Assembly (NCBI GenBank): GCA_001899305.1 | Contig: MKWL01000023.1 | Coordinates: 100,332 to 164,331 of the forward strand | Length of the DNA: 64,000 bases | Direction of reading: 5' to 3' | From: Thiobacillus sp. 0-1251 | GTDB lineage: Bacteria; Pseudomonadota; Gammaproteobacteria; Burkholderiales; Thiobacillaceae | Part shown: one piece after another, positions 49,998 to 59,893 of the stretch | Layout of the letters: every line of letters begins with the position of its first letter | Position numbering within the stretch: the first letter of the stretch is position 1 | Notes under the pieces: model-generated | Seen by the model: the letters and a program-made list of their open reading frames with translations, nothing else | Databases searched by the model: none | Told to the model about the DNA's origin: nothing | Position numbers and translations under genes: made by a program

Positions 49998-51677
49998 ATG
50001 CTCTGGGAAACCATTTCGGTCGTGCGCGACCTGCCGCGATTGCATGAAATCGCCTCGGTGATGATCCGCTATGGCGGGGGCGATCTGGTGCGCGTCCTGG
50101 GCATCAGCGGCGCGCTGGAGCGCGCCGGCCGGGTTTTGCACTGGCACAGTGCCAGCGAAATCAGCCAGCTCGACGCGCCGGTGCGCGTGCGCCGCGCGCT
50201 GGAAGAACTCGGTCCGACCTTCGTCAAGCTGGGCCAGGTGCTGGCGACGCGGGTCGACATGTTCCCGCCGCACTGGATCGCCGAATTCGAGAAGCTGCAC
50301 AGCCAGGTGCCGGCAGTGCCTTACGAGCGGTTGCATCGCGATCTGGTGGCAGCCATCAAGGGCGATCCCGCCGAGGTGTTCGCAGAATTCGATACGGTGC
50401 CGCTGGCGGCGGCCTCCATTGCGCAGGTCTATCGCGCCACGCTCAAGGACGGCACGCGGGTCGTCGTCAAGATTCGCCGGCCCGGCATCGAAGGCGTGAT
50501 CCAGGCCGACCTGCGCATCATGGAGCACGCTGCCAAACTGCTGGAAAGCGAAGTGCCGGATTCGCGCCGCTATGACCCGGCGCAAATCGTGTCGCAGTTC
50601 CGCCGCTCCTTGAATCGCGAACTCGACCTGGCGAAAGAAGCACGCAACATCGACCAGTTCGCGCGTCATTTCGCCGACGAGCCGCTGGTGAAAATTCCCC
50701 GGGTGTACTGGGAGTTCACCAATGATCGCGTCAATGTGCAGGAAGAAATCATCGGGATGGCCGGCGTCGCGCCCGACAAGCTGCGCGCGCAGGGGCTCGA
50801 TCCCAAACTGCTGGCGGCACGCGGGGCCGATGCCGTGCTGCGCATGGTGCTGGAACATGGCTATTTCCATGCCGACCCGCACCCCGGGAATGTTCTTTTC
50901 CTACCAGACAACCGCATCGGCATGATCGACTTCGGCATGGTGGGGATGCTGACCAATCCCCGCCGCAACCAGATCGTCGATCTGCTGCATGCCTTGACGC
51001 GCAAGGACGAGCAGGCCTTGCTGCAGGTACTGCTCGACTGGAGCGGCGAGTCGGTCAGCGATGAAGACCGCCTGGCCTACGACGTGGCGGAACTGCTGCA
51101 GAGCTACGACGACCTGCAGCTCAAGGACGTGAAAATCGGCGGATTGCTGAACGACATCACGGCGGTCATGCGCGACAACAACCTGGTCCTGCCGGCCGAT
51201 CTGACCCTGTTGTTCAAGACGCTGATCACGCTGGAGGGGCTGGGCCAGCAACTCGATCCGGAATTCCACATGATCGACCATGTGACGCCTTTCGTTGAAC
51301 GCGTCATCCAGCAGCGTTACACGCCGCAGGCCTTGCTTGCACGCGGACGCAAGAGCGTGCGCGAGACCCTGGAGGTGCTGGCCGACGTGCCGCGCGACCT
51401 ACGGCATCTGTTGCGCGATATGCGGCGGGGCCGGGTCAAGGTCGATCTCGACCTGAAACGGCTGGACCAGTTCGGCCATCAACTGGACCGCGCCAGCAAC
51501 CGGTTGACCATGGGCATCCTGACGGCCTCGCTGGTCGTCGGCTCGAGCATCATCATGACGGTGAAGGGCGGCCCCCAGCTATTCGGCCTGCCGCTGTTCG
51601 GCCTGCTGGGATTCCTGATCGCGTTTTTCAACAGCCTATGGATCATCTTTTCCATCTGGCGCTCGGGCAAGCATTGA
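49998..51677 (+). CDS. ABC1/UbiB-family atypical kinase-like protein
   Basis: 559-aa ABC1/ADCK (UbiB-like) protein. Motifs: LGPTFVKLGQVLATRVD (KxGQ motif), AAASIAQVYRATL (Ala-rich loop replacing the glycine loop), VVVKIRRPG (nucleotide Lys), EHGYFHADPHPGNVLF and IGMIDFGMVGML. The C-terminus ends with two hydrophobic helices (~515-555: GILTASLVVGSSIIM; GLPLFGLLGFLIAFFNSLWI), a membrane anchor. UbiB supports ubiquinone synthesis, but paralogues exist and no ubi gene is adjacent. ATG at 49998 is preferred to an in-frame ATG at 49929, which gives a poor extension. Confidence 0.88.
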   Translation: MLWETISVVRDLPRLHEIASVMIRYGGGDLVRVLGISGALERAGRVLHWHSASEISQLDAPVRVRRALEELGPTFVKLGQVLATRVDMFPPHWIAEFEKLHSQVPAVPYERLHRDLVAAIKGDPAEVFAEFDTVPLAAASIAQVYRATLKDGTRVVVKIRRPGIEGVIQADLRIMEHAAKLLESEVPDSRRYDPAQIVSQFRRSLNRELDLAKEARNIDQFARHFADEPLVKIPRVYWEFTNDRVNVQEEIIGMAGVAPDKLRAQGLDPKLLAARGADAVLRMVLEHGYFHADPHPGNVLFLPDNRIGMIDFGMVGMLTNPRRNQIVDLLHALTRKDEQALLQVLLDWSGESVSDEDRLAYDVAELLQSYDDLQLKDVKIGGLLNDITAVMRDNNLVLPADLTLLFKTLITLEGLGQQLDPEFHMIDHVTPFVERVIQQRYTPQALLARGRKSVRETLEVLADVPRDLRHLLRDMRRGRVKVDLDLKRLDQFGHQLDRASNRLTMGILTASLVVGSSIIMTVKGGPQLFGLPLFGLLGFLIAFFNSLWIIFSIWRSGKH

Positions 51678-51686
51678 TGCCCGGAA

Positions 51687-53960
51687 TCAGGCGGTGCAAT
51701 TGACGTCTGCGTTCTGGTCGTCGAAGCTGGCGGCCACCTTCGCCAGCGGCATGGGACGGCTCAGCAAGTAACCCTGCACGTGCGCGATGCCCAGGCTTTC
51801 GACCTTGCGCAGGATGGTGTCGGTTTCCACGCCCTCGGCCACCAGCGAGTAGCCCGCATCGCTCATCATGCGGGCGAAGTCGGCTACCACCTGGCTTGCA
51901 CGGTTGTCCTGTCCCAGCTTGTTCACCAGCGAGATGTCGAACTTGACCACGTCCACCGGCAGATCGACCAGATAACGCAACGGCGAATAGCCGGTGCCGA
52001 AATCGTCCATGGCGATGCGGTAATTCACGGTACGCAACAGGTCGAGATAGGTGCGCACCTCCGCCATTTGCGTGATGAGCGAGGTTTCCGTGATTTCCAG
52101 CATCAGTGGGTGACGGGCATTGTGACGCGACAACTCCAACAGTTGCGACACGACCTCGGGGTGCGAAATGCTTTGAGCGGACAGGTTGATCGATATCCCG
52201 ATGCCGGGCGGCAGCTGCTGTGACGACAGGTCGGCATCGACCTGGTTCAGCACCGCCAGATCGAATCCGGCCTCCAGACGGCGGCTGCTGACAACCGGCA
52301 GGAATGCGTCCGGCATGATGAGGTCGTTGTGGTAACGGATGCGCGCCAGAGCCTCGTAATAATCCACCTTGCGCCCGGGCAGCGCGTGAATGGACTGGTA
52401 ATGCATTTCGATCATGCCGGGGCTGGCCAGGGCCTGGAACAGGGCGCTGGTTTCGCGGCTGGCCACCAGCGTCTGTGAGGCGCGCTCGGTATCTTCGCCA
52501 TACAGGGCGATGCGGGTACGGCCGGGTTGTTTCGCGGTGTACATGGCGATGTCCGCCTGCTTGGGCAGGTCGTTGATATGCTCGAGCTGATCAGCCGCGC
52601 AGAAGGCGATGCCGATGCTGATCCCGACTGGTTCATTGATTCCCAGATCGCTGAAGACCGACGCGTCGAGCAGGCTTTGGCAGCGCTGCGCGATCTGCTT
52701 GGCCTGGGCCGGGGTAGTGCGCGACAGGAAGGTGGCGAACTCGTCGCCGCCGAGGCGGTACAGGCGGTCGTTGGCGCGCAGCGCCATCACCAGTGCATCG
52801 GCGATGATGGACAGCACGCGGTCGCCCTTGGCATGGCCGTAAGTGTCGTTGATGGTCTTGAAGCGGTCGCAATCGAACAGCAGGAAGGCCACGCCTTGTG
52901 GCGCATTTTTCAGCTCGATACGGAATTTCTCCCAATCTTCTTCATAGGCGCGCCGGTTATGGCAGCCGGTGAGCGCATCCTGGCGGGCCTGCGAATGGAA
53001 TTCGCGATTCTGGTGTTCCAGCGAGCCGTGCAGTTCGCGCAATTGCAGCTGATAGTCATACAGCGAGCGGCGGACATTCTCCAGTTCGCTGATGCGCATG
53101 GCCTGCGAACGCGAGGAATGCGGGCTGAACCGGCCGTGCTGCATGGCATCGATATCCTGCGATAGCCGGCGTAGCGGACGCACCAGCAGGCGGTTGTAGA
53201 CGACGAAACCGAGCAGGGCCATGGCCATCAGGAGCACAAACAGCGCGAGCAGGGTGCGTGACAGGATGCTCTGAAAGCGGAGCCGGTCGGGGTCGGGCTG
53301 GGCTTTGAACGCCAGCCTTGAAAGCAGCTTGGTGGCAGGCAGGTTTTCGCCCGGTTTCAGCGTCAGCTTGATGCTGGCCTTGTCCGCGAAGTGGAGCGCT
53401 TCCTGCTGCAGCAGGGCCGGCATGAAATCGATCCGGATCATGCCGTAGCCGAGCAGGGTTTGGTGCCGTTCGTCGATGTAAACCGGGAAGGCATGATACA
53501 AAACGGTGGCGCCAGCCTCATCGGCCAGCCAGCTGGATAGCCGATGAAGCGGGACGTCGGCGGGCAATCTGGCCGGCAGGCTGTTTTTTGCCGGGCTCGG
53601 GGCCAGCAGCGACCCCGACGGGGTATACAGTGCCACCCGGACAAAGTGGCTGGGCAGCATGCCGCTTTCGTAGACTCGTTGATCGCGCCAGTATGAGTAA
53701 TACTCGGGCAGTACCAGTTGTTGTCGGGTTTCGTCCCAGTCTGCCAGGTTGGCTGCCTGGTCATCCGTCTGGCGCAACAGGCGCTGGACGGCCGAGGTCA
53801 GTTCGGAAGCGGCCGCATTCTGGTTGTGCTGTTCCAGGCTGCGGGTGACCTCGCGTGTCTGGTAGGCAGCAAAGCCGCCGATCAGGCTCATCAGTACCAG
53901 GAGCCCGGTAATGAAAGCGAGCGCGATCTGCTTGATGGAAATGGCATCGGGCCATTTCAT
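51687..53960 (-). CDS. CHASE4-GGDEF-EAL membrane protein
   Basis: 757-aa c-di-GMP enzyme. TM1 (~14-33), an extracellular CHASE4-like sensor (~45-230; DDQAANLADWDETRQQL), TM2 (~233-255), linker, GGDEF (~330-485) and EAL (~500-745). GGDEF is intact (LYRLGGDEFATFL) with an I-site RxxD (RAND) five residues before it. EAL motifs are intact: YYEALARIR, INLSAQS, EITETSLI, AMDDFGTGYSPL, VKFDISLV, VAEGVET and VQGYLLSRPMP. It can both make and break c-di-GMP. The start overlaps the hydrolase gene by 4 bp. Confidence 0.94.
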   Translation of the reverse strand: MKWPDAISIKQIALAFITGLLVLMSLIGGFAAYQTREVTRSLEQHNQNAAASELTSAVQRLLRQTDDQAANLADWDETRQQLVLPEYYSYWRDQRVYESGMLPSHFVRVALYTPSGSLLAPSPAKNSLPARLPADVPLHRLSSWLADEAGATVLYHAFPVYIDERHQTLLGYGMIRIDFMPALLQQEALHFADKASIKLTLKPGENLPATKLLSRLAFKAQPDPDRLRFQSILSRTLLALFVLLMAMALLGFVVYNRLLVRPLRRLSQDIDAMQHGRFSPHSSRSQAMRISELENVRRSLYDYQLQLRELHGSLEHQNREFHSQARQDALTGCHNRRAYEEDWEKFRIELKNAPQGVAFLLFDCDRFKTINDTYGHAKGDRVLSIIADALVMALRANDRLYRLGGDEFATFLSRTTPAQAKQIAQRCQSLLDASVFSDLGINEPVGISIGIAFCAADQLEHINDLPKQADIAMYTAKQPGRTRIALYGEDTERASQTLVASRETSALFQALASPGMIEMHYQSIHALPGRKVDYYEALARIRYHNDLIMPDAFLPVVSSRRLEAGFDLAVLNQVDADLSSQQLPPGIGISINLSAQSISHPEVVSQLLELSRHNARHPLMLEITETSLITQMAEVRTYLDLLRTVNYRIAMDDFGTGYSPLRYLVDLPVDVVKFDISLVNKLGQDNRASQVVADFARMMSDAGYSLVAEGVETDTILRKVESLGIAHVQGYLLSRPMPLAKVAASFDDQNADVNCTA

Positions 53961-54811
53961 CGGGATGATCCTTGTTGATGCGCTTCAAGGAACTTGAGCG
54001 TGTGGTCCAGCAGATCGAATTCATGCTCGCCATCCATGAAATGGCTGCCTCCGTGCACGATCACCAGGGGAACCTGGATATGCTGCAAAGCCTTGAGCCA
54101 GCCCTGTCCCAGCATGCCGTCGGCATCGCCCATGATGAGTTGTACGCTGGTCGGTGCCTGCTTCAACGCGGTCAGCAGGCGAGGCTGGTCCCAGCGCACA
54201 TACGACAACAGGCCTTCTGGCGTCGAGGTGTATTTCCGGCAGAATGACAGGCGCTGGGTGACCAGGATTCGTTGTTGGTTCTGTATCTGGGCTTCCAGCT
54301 GGGCAATCAGGGCCTGGCGCGATGCGGTGCCGATCTGGGCTTCGACCAGCGAGGCGCCGATGTAGGCCTTGATCGCCGGGTCCGGATGGGTACTCAGATA
54401 CGCCAGCAACTGCAAACTGCCGAAACTGTGACCGACCAGTACGATGGAGCGATGGCCGTGCGCCTTCAGCCAGCCCACCCAGCGCCCGATCTCGGCCACG
54501 TCGTCCTCCATGCTGTGTTTGTGTACCGCTTCGCATGCCAGGCTCTGCATGCGGTTGGGGATATTGAGGCTGAGCGTGGGCAGCAGGACCGTGTAGCCCG
54601 CATCCTGCAGGCCGCGGGCCAGCGTGGCGACAGTGGGGAACTCGCGCGTTTGCAAGAAGCCATGCAGCAGCAATACGGCGGGCTTGCTACGCTGCCCGAT
54701 CAGATATTCGGCATTGGCGGGGATTCCGGGGCGCATCTCCTGCTGGACGATGGCCGCGTGTGCCGCGACGGAGAATACCGACATCAGCAAGCAAAGCAGG
54801 TATAGGCGCAT
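53957..54811 (-). CDS. Secreted alpha/beta hydrolase
   Basis: 284-aa protein with a signal peptide (MRLYLLCLLMSVFSVAAHAA). Alpha/beta-hydrolase fold with PAVLLLHGFLQTREFP (oxyanion HG), nucleophile elbow LVGHSFGSLQL (GxSxG as GHSFG), Asp in IMGDADGML and His in VHGGSHFMDGE. Esterase or similar activity is likely; substrate unknown. The coupling (4-bp overlap) to the CHASE4 GGDEF-EAL gene suggests common regulation or a signalling link. Confidence 0.85.
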   Translation of the reverse strand: MRLYLLCLLMSVFSVAAHAAIVQQEMRPGIPANAEYLIGQRSKPAVLLLHGFLQTREFPTVATLARGLQDAGYTVLLPTLSLNIPNRMQSLACEAVHKHSMEDDVAEIGRWVGWLKAHGHRSIVLVGHSFGSLQLLAYLSTHPDPAIKAYIGASLVEAQIGTASRQALIAQLEAQIQNQQRILVTQRLSFCRKYTSTPEGLLSYVRWDQPRLLTALKQAPTSVQLIMGDADGMLGQGWLKALQHIQVPLVIVHGGSHFMDGEHEFDLLDHTLKFLEAHQQGSSR

Positions 54812-54931
54812 GGCGGGATTGGATAGGCAAAGTCTAAGGTTCTAACGGCAGGCGGCGTGTGGAACTGAAGCAACTGCAAACGGTTCTGCCTAGGGTGAAT
54901 GTTACACTTCGTCTTGAAATCCGGCCCAAAA

Positions 54932-56899
54932 ATGTTTGATCTGAAACAGCTCTTTTCCCCCGATGGCGCTTGTGCCGCAGTCCTGCCGGGCTGGCGTGCG
55001 CGTCCGCAACAACTGGCCATGGCCAAGGCAGTCGAACGCGCAGTCGCCGATAACAGCGTGTTGCTGGCCGAAGCGGGAACCGGTACGGGGAAAACGCTGG
55101 CCTATCTGATTCCCGCCCTGCTGTCGGGCGGCAAGGTGGTGATCTCCACCGGTACCAAGGCCTTGCAGGACCAGTTGTTTCATCGCGACCTGCCGGCTGC
55201 GCGTCGTGCACTGAAATCGCCGGTCAAGGTGGCACTGCTGAAAGGCCGTGCCAACTATGTCTGTCATCACCATCTACAACGCAATCTTGCCGATGGCCGC
55301 TTCACCCACCGCGACGATCCCGCCTGGCTCGCCAAGATCGCCCGCTTTGCCGAAACCAGCTCGAGCGGCGATCGCGCCGAGGCCGAAGGCATCCCCGAGG
55401 ACGCCACCGCCTGGCATTACGCGGTTTCCAGTCGTGACAACTGCCTCGGCAGCGAGTGCAGCCATTTCAAGGATTGCTTCGTGATGGCGGCGCGCAAGGC
55501 TGCGCTCGACGCCGAGGTCGTGGTGGTCAACCACCATCTCTTCTTCGCCGACCTGTGGCTCAAGGACGAAGGCGTCGCCGAACTGCTGCCGGCCTGCAAC
55601 ACCGTGATCCTCGACGAAGCCCACCAGCTGGCGGAAACCGCCGCACAATTCTTCGGCGAGACGCTGTCCACCGCGCAACTGCTTGATCTGGCGGGCGACA
55701 CCAAACGGCAGGCGGCGGTGAAGGCAGGCGACTTTCCGGCTCTGCGGCGCGCCGCCGAGGACCTGGGCAAGGCCACGCGCGACCTGCGCCTGGCATTCCC
55801 GCAGAACCCGGTCAAGTCGACGTTCGCGGAACTGACGCGCTACGACAAATGGCCGGGCGCGTTGAAAGCCCTGTCCGCTTCGCTCGATGAGATGGTGAAG
55901 CTGCTGGAGAGCCAAGCCGAACGCGATGCCGACCTCAAGAACTGTTTCGAGCGCGCGCAGGCCGTGCAGGCCACGCTCGCCAGTTGGCAGCGCGACGACG
56001 ACCCCGATAACCCGCGCGTGCGCTGGCTGGAAACCACGATGAGTTCGCTGCTGCTGCACGCGACGCCGCTGTCGGTCGGCGCCATGTTCGGCGCCAAGCT
56101 CACCGAGCGCGCGCAGGCGTGGATCCTGACTTCGGCCACGCTGTCCGTCGGCGGCGATTTCACCCACCTGAAAACGCGCCTGGGCATCGAGGACGCGGAA
56201 ACCCTGTGCGTCGACAGCCCCTTCGATTACCCGCGCCAGGGCGTGCTCTACGTCCCGCAGAACCTTCCCGCGCCCAACACGCCCGAGTTCACCGACGCTG
56301 TCGTCAAGGCCGCGTTGCCGGTGCTCGAAGTCAGCCGCGGCCGCGCGTTCATCCTGTTCACCAGCCTGCGTGCGCTGGAACGGGCGCGCAGCCTGTTGAT
56401 CGATGCGTTCAAATTTCGCGGGTGGGACTACCCGCTGCTGGTGCAGGGCGAGGCGCCCAAGAACGAATTGCTAGTCCGTTTCCAAAAGGCCGGCAACGCC
56501 GTGCTGCTGGGCAGTCAGAGTTTCTGGGAGGGCGTCGACATGCCCGGCGACGTGCTGTCCGTCGTCATCATCGACAAGCTGCCGTTCCAGCCGCCCGACG
56601 ATCCGGTGGTCGCGGCGCGTATCGCCCAGGCCGAGAAAAACGGCGGCAAGCCCTTCATGGATTATCAATTGCCGCACGCGGCGATCAGCCTGAAGCAGGG
56701 GGCCGGGCGGCTGATCCGCACCGAGACCGATCGCGGCGTGTTGATGATTTGCGATACGCGGCTGGCGGACAAGCCGTATGGGAAGTTGTTGTTGAATGCG
56801 CTTCCGGCGATGACGCGGACAAGGAAGCTGGAGGTGGTGGAGCGGTTTTTTGCGGCGGAGGGGAAGGGGAAGGTGGCTGCGCCGGTTACGGTGGAGTAG
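54932..56899 (+). CDS. DinG/YoaA-family ATP-dependent helicase
   Basis: 655-aa superfamily 2 XPD-like helicase. Walker A EAGTGTGKTLAYLIP, Walker B with DEAH (VILDEAHQLAE), TSATLSVGG and the late QGAGRLIRTETDRGV (motif VI). The iron-sulfur domain Cys residues are visible (YVCHHHL; NCLGSECSHFKDCF). The family unwinds DNA, D-loops and R-loops. The start ATG at 54932 excludes 11 residues of an earlier frame. The length fits YoaA/DinG-type helicases rather than the DnaQ-fused DinG form. No LexA box is seen upstream. Confidence 0.9.
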   Translation: MFDLKQLFSPDGACAAVLPGWRARPQQLAMAKAVERAVADNSVLLAEAGTGTGKTLAYLIPALLSGGKVVISTGTKALQDQLFHRDLPAARRALKSPVKVALLKGRANYVCHHHLQRNLADGRFTHRDDPAWLAKIARFAETSSSGDRAEAEGIPEDATAWHYAVSSRDNCLGSECSHFKDCFVMAARKAALDAEVVVVNHHLFFADLWLKDEGVAELLPACNTVILDEAHQLAETAAQFFGETLSTAQLLDLAGDTKRQAAVKAGDFPALRRAAEDLGKATRDLRLAFPQNPVKSTFAELTRYDKWPGALKALSASLDEMVKLLESQAERDADLKNCFERAQAVQATLASWQRDDDPDNPRVRWLETTMSSLLLHATPLSVGAMFGAKLTERAQAWILTSATLSVGGDFTHLKTRLGIEDAETLCVDSPFDYPRQGVLYVPQNLPAPNTPEFTDAVVKAALPVLEVSRGRAFILFTSLRALERARSLLIDAFKFRGWDYPLLVQGEAPKNELLVRFQKAGNAVLLGSQSFWEGVDMPGDVLSVVIIDKLPFQPPDDPVVAARIAQAEKNGGKPFMDYQLPHAAISLKQGAGRLIRTETDRGVLMICDTRLADKPYGKLLLNALPAMTRTRKLEVVERFFAAEGKGKVAAPVTVE

Positions 56900-57014
56900 G
56901 GCGTGTTGCCGCCTACCTCACCACCGTTCGCGCTGAGCCTGTCGAAGCGCCGTTGGCAATAGCTGAGTTCCTCGCAGGACTGTTGACCGTTGGCCGGGGG
57001 TAGCCCGGCAGCTA

Positions 57015-57046
57015 GTTCCTTTTCTTGTCTCGCCAAGAAAAGGAAC
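57015..57046. repeat. Hairpin in the left arm of the palindrome
   Basis: A perfect 13-bp stem (57015-57027 with 57034-57046) around the loop TCTCGC. The equivalent hairpin in the right arm is at 57507-57538; the stems differ at six positions, five of which are compensated. Confidence 0.85.
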
Positions 57047-57506
57047 CAAAAGAAAGCGACCCCGACAGCCCCGAATTCCCGAAGATCAAGCACGTCGGGT
57101 GGGCGGCAAAGAACTCGCCCCGCCTTCGATCTGTTTAATTGATTTTTTGTGGGCGGGGCTCAAACACCTTTGCCGCTGATCCACCCGACGCACTTGATCT
57201 TCGGCGGGTCTGTAAGGGGAAGAAGGTCAAAACCAGGTCTAGGCTGTGCAGCCGACACAACCAGATCGAAGGCTTCGCAGTGAAACTCACCCAAGTACAC
57301 AAACCGCCAATCATTACTGCCCCGGTTTTGACTTGTCGCCACTCTCAGTCCCGCCGGAAATCGAGCCTGCCGGGCGGATCAGCGGCAAAGGTGTTTGAGC
57401 CCCGCTCACCTTCGAAATACAACAAAGCGGGGCGAGTTCTTTGCCGCCCGTCCGGCAGGTTCGATTTCCAGGGTTTCGGGGGTGAGCGGGGTCGCCTTTT
57501 CTTGGG

Positions 57507-57538
57507 TTACTTTCTTTTGGCGAGACAAAAGAAAGTGA
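57507..57538. repeat. Hairpin in the right arm of the palindrome
   Basis: A 13-bp stem (57507-57519 with 57526-57538; one G-T pair) around the loop GCGAGA, the complement of the left copy's loop. It is the same size (32 nt) as the left hairpin. Confidence 0.85.
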
Positions 57539-57682
57539 CTAGCCGCCGGGCTACCCCCGGCCAACGGTCAGCAGATCAGCGAAACCCCTCACTACAGCGT
57601 ACAGGCCCTTCGACAGGCTAGGGCGAACGGTGCGGTGTTAAGTGCTCTTCGAAAGTTCAACGCGAACGGTGCTGAAGCCCGC

Positions 57683-58138
57683 TCAAAGCGTTTGTACAAA
57701 CCCCAACACCTCCGCCGCATGCCCCGGCGCCTTCAGCCCGCGCCAACTTTTCACCAGCTTGCCCTCCACGTCGAACACGAAGGTGCTGCGCTCGACCCCG
57801 CGCACCTGCTTGCCATACATGTTCTTCAACTTCATTACGCCGAACATTTCGCAGACGATTTCGTCCTTGTCGGACAACAGCTCGAACGGAAAGCCGAATT
57901 CGGCCTTGAAGCCCTCGTGCGACTTGATGCTGTCGCGTGAAATGCCGACGACGATCGTGTTGGCCTTGCCGAAGTCGGCATACAAGTCGCGAAATTCCTG
58001 ACCTTCGAGGGTGCAGCCTGACGTGTTGTCCTTCGGGTAGAAATAGACGACAACGTTCTTGCCGCGATGGTCGGACAGTTTGAAAGGCGTGTTGCCGGTG
58101 GACGGCAATTCGAAGTCGGTGATGACGGGGTCGCTCAT
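57683..58138 (-). CDS. bcp: Peroxiredoxin, Bcp/PrxQ type
   Basis: 151-aa thiol peroxidase reducing hydrogen peroxide and organic peroxides. The peroxidatic Cys is Cys42 (DNTSGCTLEGQEFRDL). The usual second Cys five residues on is replaced (Gln47), so this is not the standard two-Cys PrxQ; Cys96 (DEIVCEMFG) could be the resolving residue, or the enzyme works as a one-Cys type. The thioredoxin reductase gene two genes away fits a thioredoxin-dependent cycle. Confidence 0.92.
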   Translation of the reverse strand: MSDPVITDFELPSTGNTPFKLSDHRGKNVVVYFYPKDNTSGCTLEGQEFRDLYADFGKANTIVVGISRDSIKSHEGFKAEFGFPFELLSDKDEIVCEMFGVMKLKNMYGKQVRGVERSTFVFDVEGKLVKSWRGLKAPGHAAEVLGFVQTL

Positions 58139-58156
58139 GATGGATCTCTCTTTCTT

Positions 58157-58822
58157 TCAGCGTGACGAGGACGAGGATTTGAGCAGCACGATGACGGCGC
58201 CGGCGCCGCCGTCGACGGTGCGGGCCTGGCAGAAGGCGAGTACGTCCTCGCGCTGCATCAGCCAGTGGCGCACCTTGTTTTTCAGTACCGGCAGGCGGTT
58301 CTTCGAGCCATGCCCCTTGCCGTGGATGATGCGTACGCAGCGCCGGTCTTCAAGCATGCAGCGGTTGAGGAAGGCGGCCACCGCCATACGGGCTTCGTCT
58401 CCGGTATGGCCGTGCAGATCGAGTTCGCCGCGGATGACCCAGCCGCCGCGCCGCAGTTTCCTGAGTGCGGCCGTGGGGACGCCTGGGCGCGAATACAGCA
58501 TTTCTTCGCCTGTGGAAATGGCCGCCTCCCAGTCCCATGGATCGGACAGGGCATCGACCAGTACCTGGCGCTCGTCGGCCTGTCTTTGATGGGCGATGGG
58601 TTTGGGGCGCGGACGTGCGATATCTGCCCGACCGGACGGCCGTAGCGGGACGGCATCGGCGACGGCGCGGCGAAACAGCATAGCGCCGTCCGGTTGCGGT
58701 TTCGGTTTATGCGACGCCTGCAGCGTGGCCGGCGCAGCTGCAGCCTGCTCGCGCAGCGCGCGGCGTACGCGCGCCAGCGCCTCGAACGAGGCGGGGGCGA
58801 GCGCACTGCGGCTGCGTTTCAT
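58157..58822 (-). CDS. Smr-domain protein
   Basis: 221-aa protein with a C-terminal Smr domain (about 130-215): GELDLHGHTGDEA (HxxLDLHG) and RIIHGKGHGSKN (IHGxG). The N-terminal part is Ala/Arg-rich and basic. Smr domains have endonuclease activity in some families, including bacterial Smr proteins with ribosome-rescue or DNA-nicking roles; which applies is not known here. ATG at 58822 is used; the frame is open further upstream, but that part overlaps trxB. It ends 18 bp before bcp begins on the same strand. Confidence 0.9.
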   Translation of the reverse strand: MKRSRSALAPASFEALARVRRALREQAAAAPATLQASHKPKPQPDGAMLFRRAVADAVPLRPSGRADIARPRPKPIAHQRQADERQVLVDALSDPWDWEAAISTGEEMLYSRPGVPTAALRKLRRGGWVIRGELDLHGHTGDEARMAVAAFLNRCMLEDRRCVRIIHGKGHGSKNRLPVLKNKVRHWLMQREDVLAFCQARTVDGGAGAVIVLLKSSSSSR

Positions 58823-58823
58823 C

Positions 58824-59865
<1,042 letters not shown>

Positions 59866-59893
59866 CAGGGCCACTTTCAGCCCTAAAGTTCCC

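Larger units (their letters stand above)
56924..57630. repeat. ~700-bp imperfect palindrome made of two inverted copies of a composite repeat
   Basis: Two inverted copies, left 56924-57208 and right 57350-57630, flank a 141-bp centre. Outer ends: 56924-56947 pairs with 57608-57630 (a Proteobacteria-wide TTCGCxCTGAGCxTGTCGAAG-type motif). Then 56984-57063 pairs with 57488-57570, 57069-57123 with 57427-57482 (23 bp identical: 57101-57123 with 57427-57449), and 57151-57208 with 57350-57410. Each arm is itself a nested palindrome, and a stem inside the centre (GGTCAAAACC with GGTTTTGACT) continues the symmetry. It lies between dinG and bcp (783 bp without a gene). The two large reading frames across it are low-complexity products of the repeat and are not called. 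Confidence 0.9.

Noticed and set aside
57139-57621. 160-aa frame through the palindrome
   Set aside because: Lies completely within the inverted repeat; no ribosome-binding site or domain, and the same sequence appears as its complement in the other arm.
56924-57630. Insertion sequence or MITE
   Set aside because: No transposase and no target-site duplication that I can find; a short non-autonomous element is not excluded, but the nested structure does not look like terminal inverted repeats alone.
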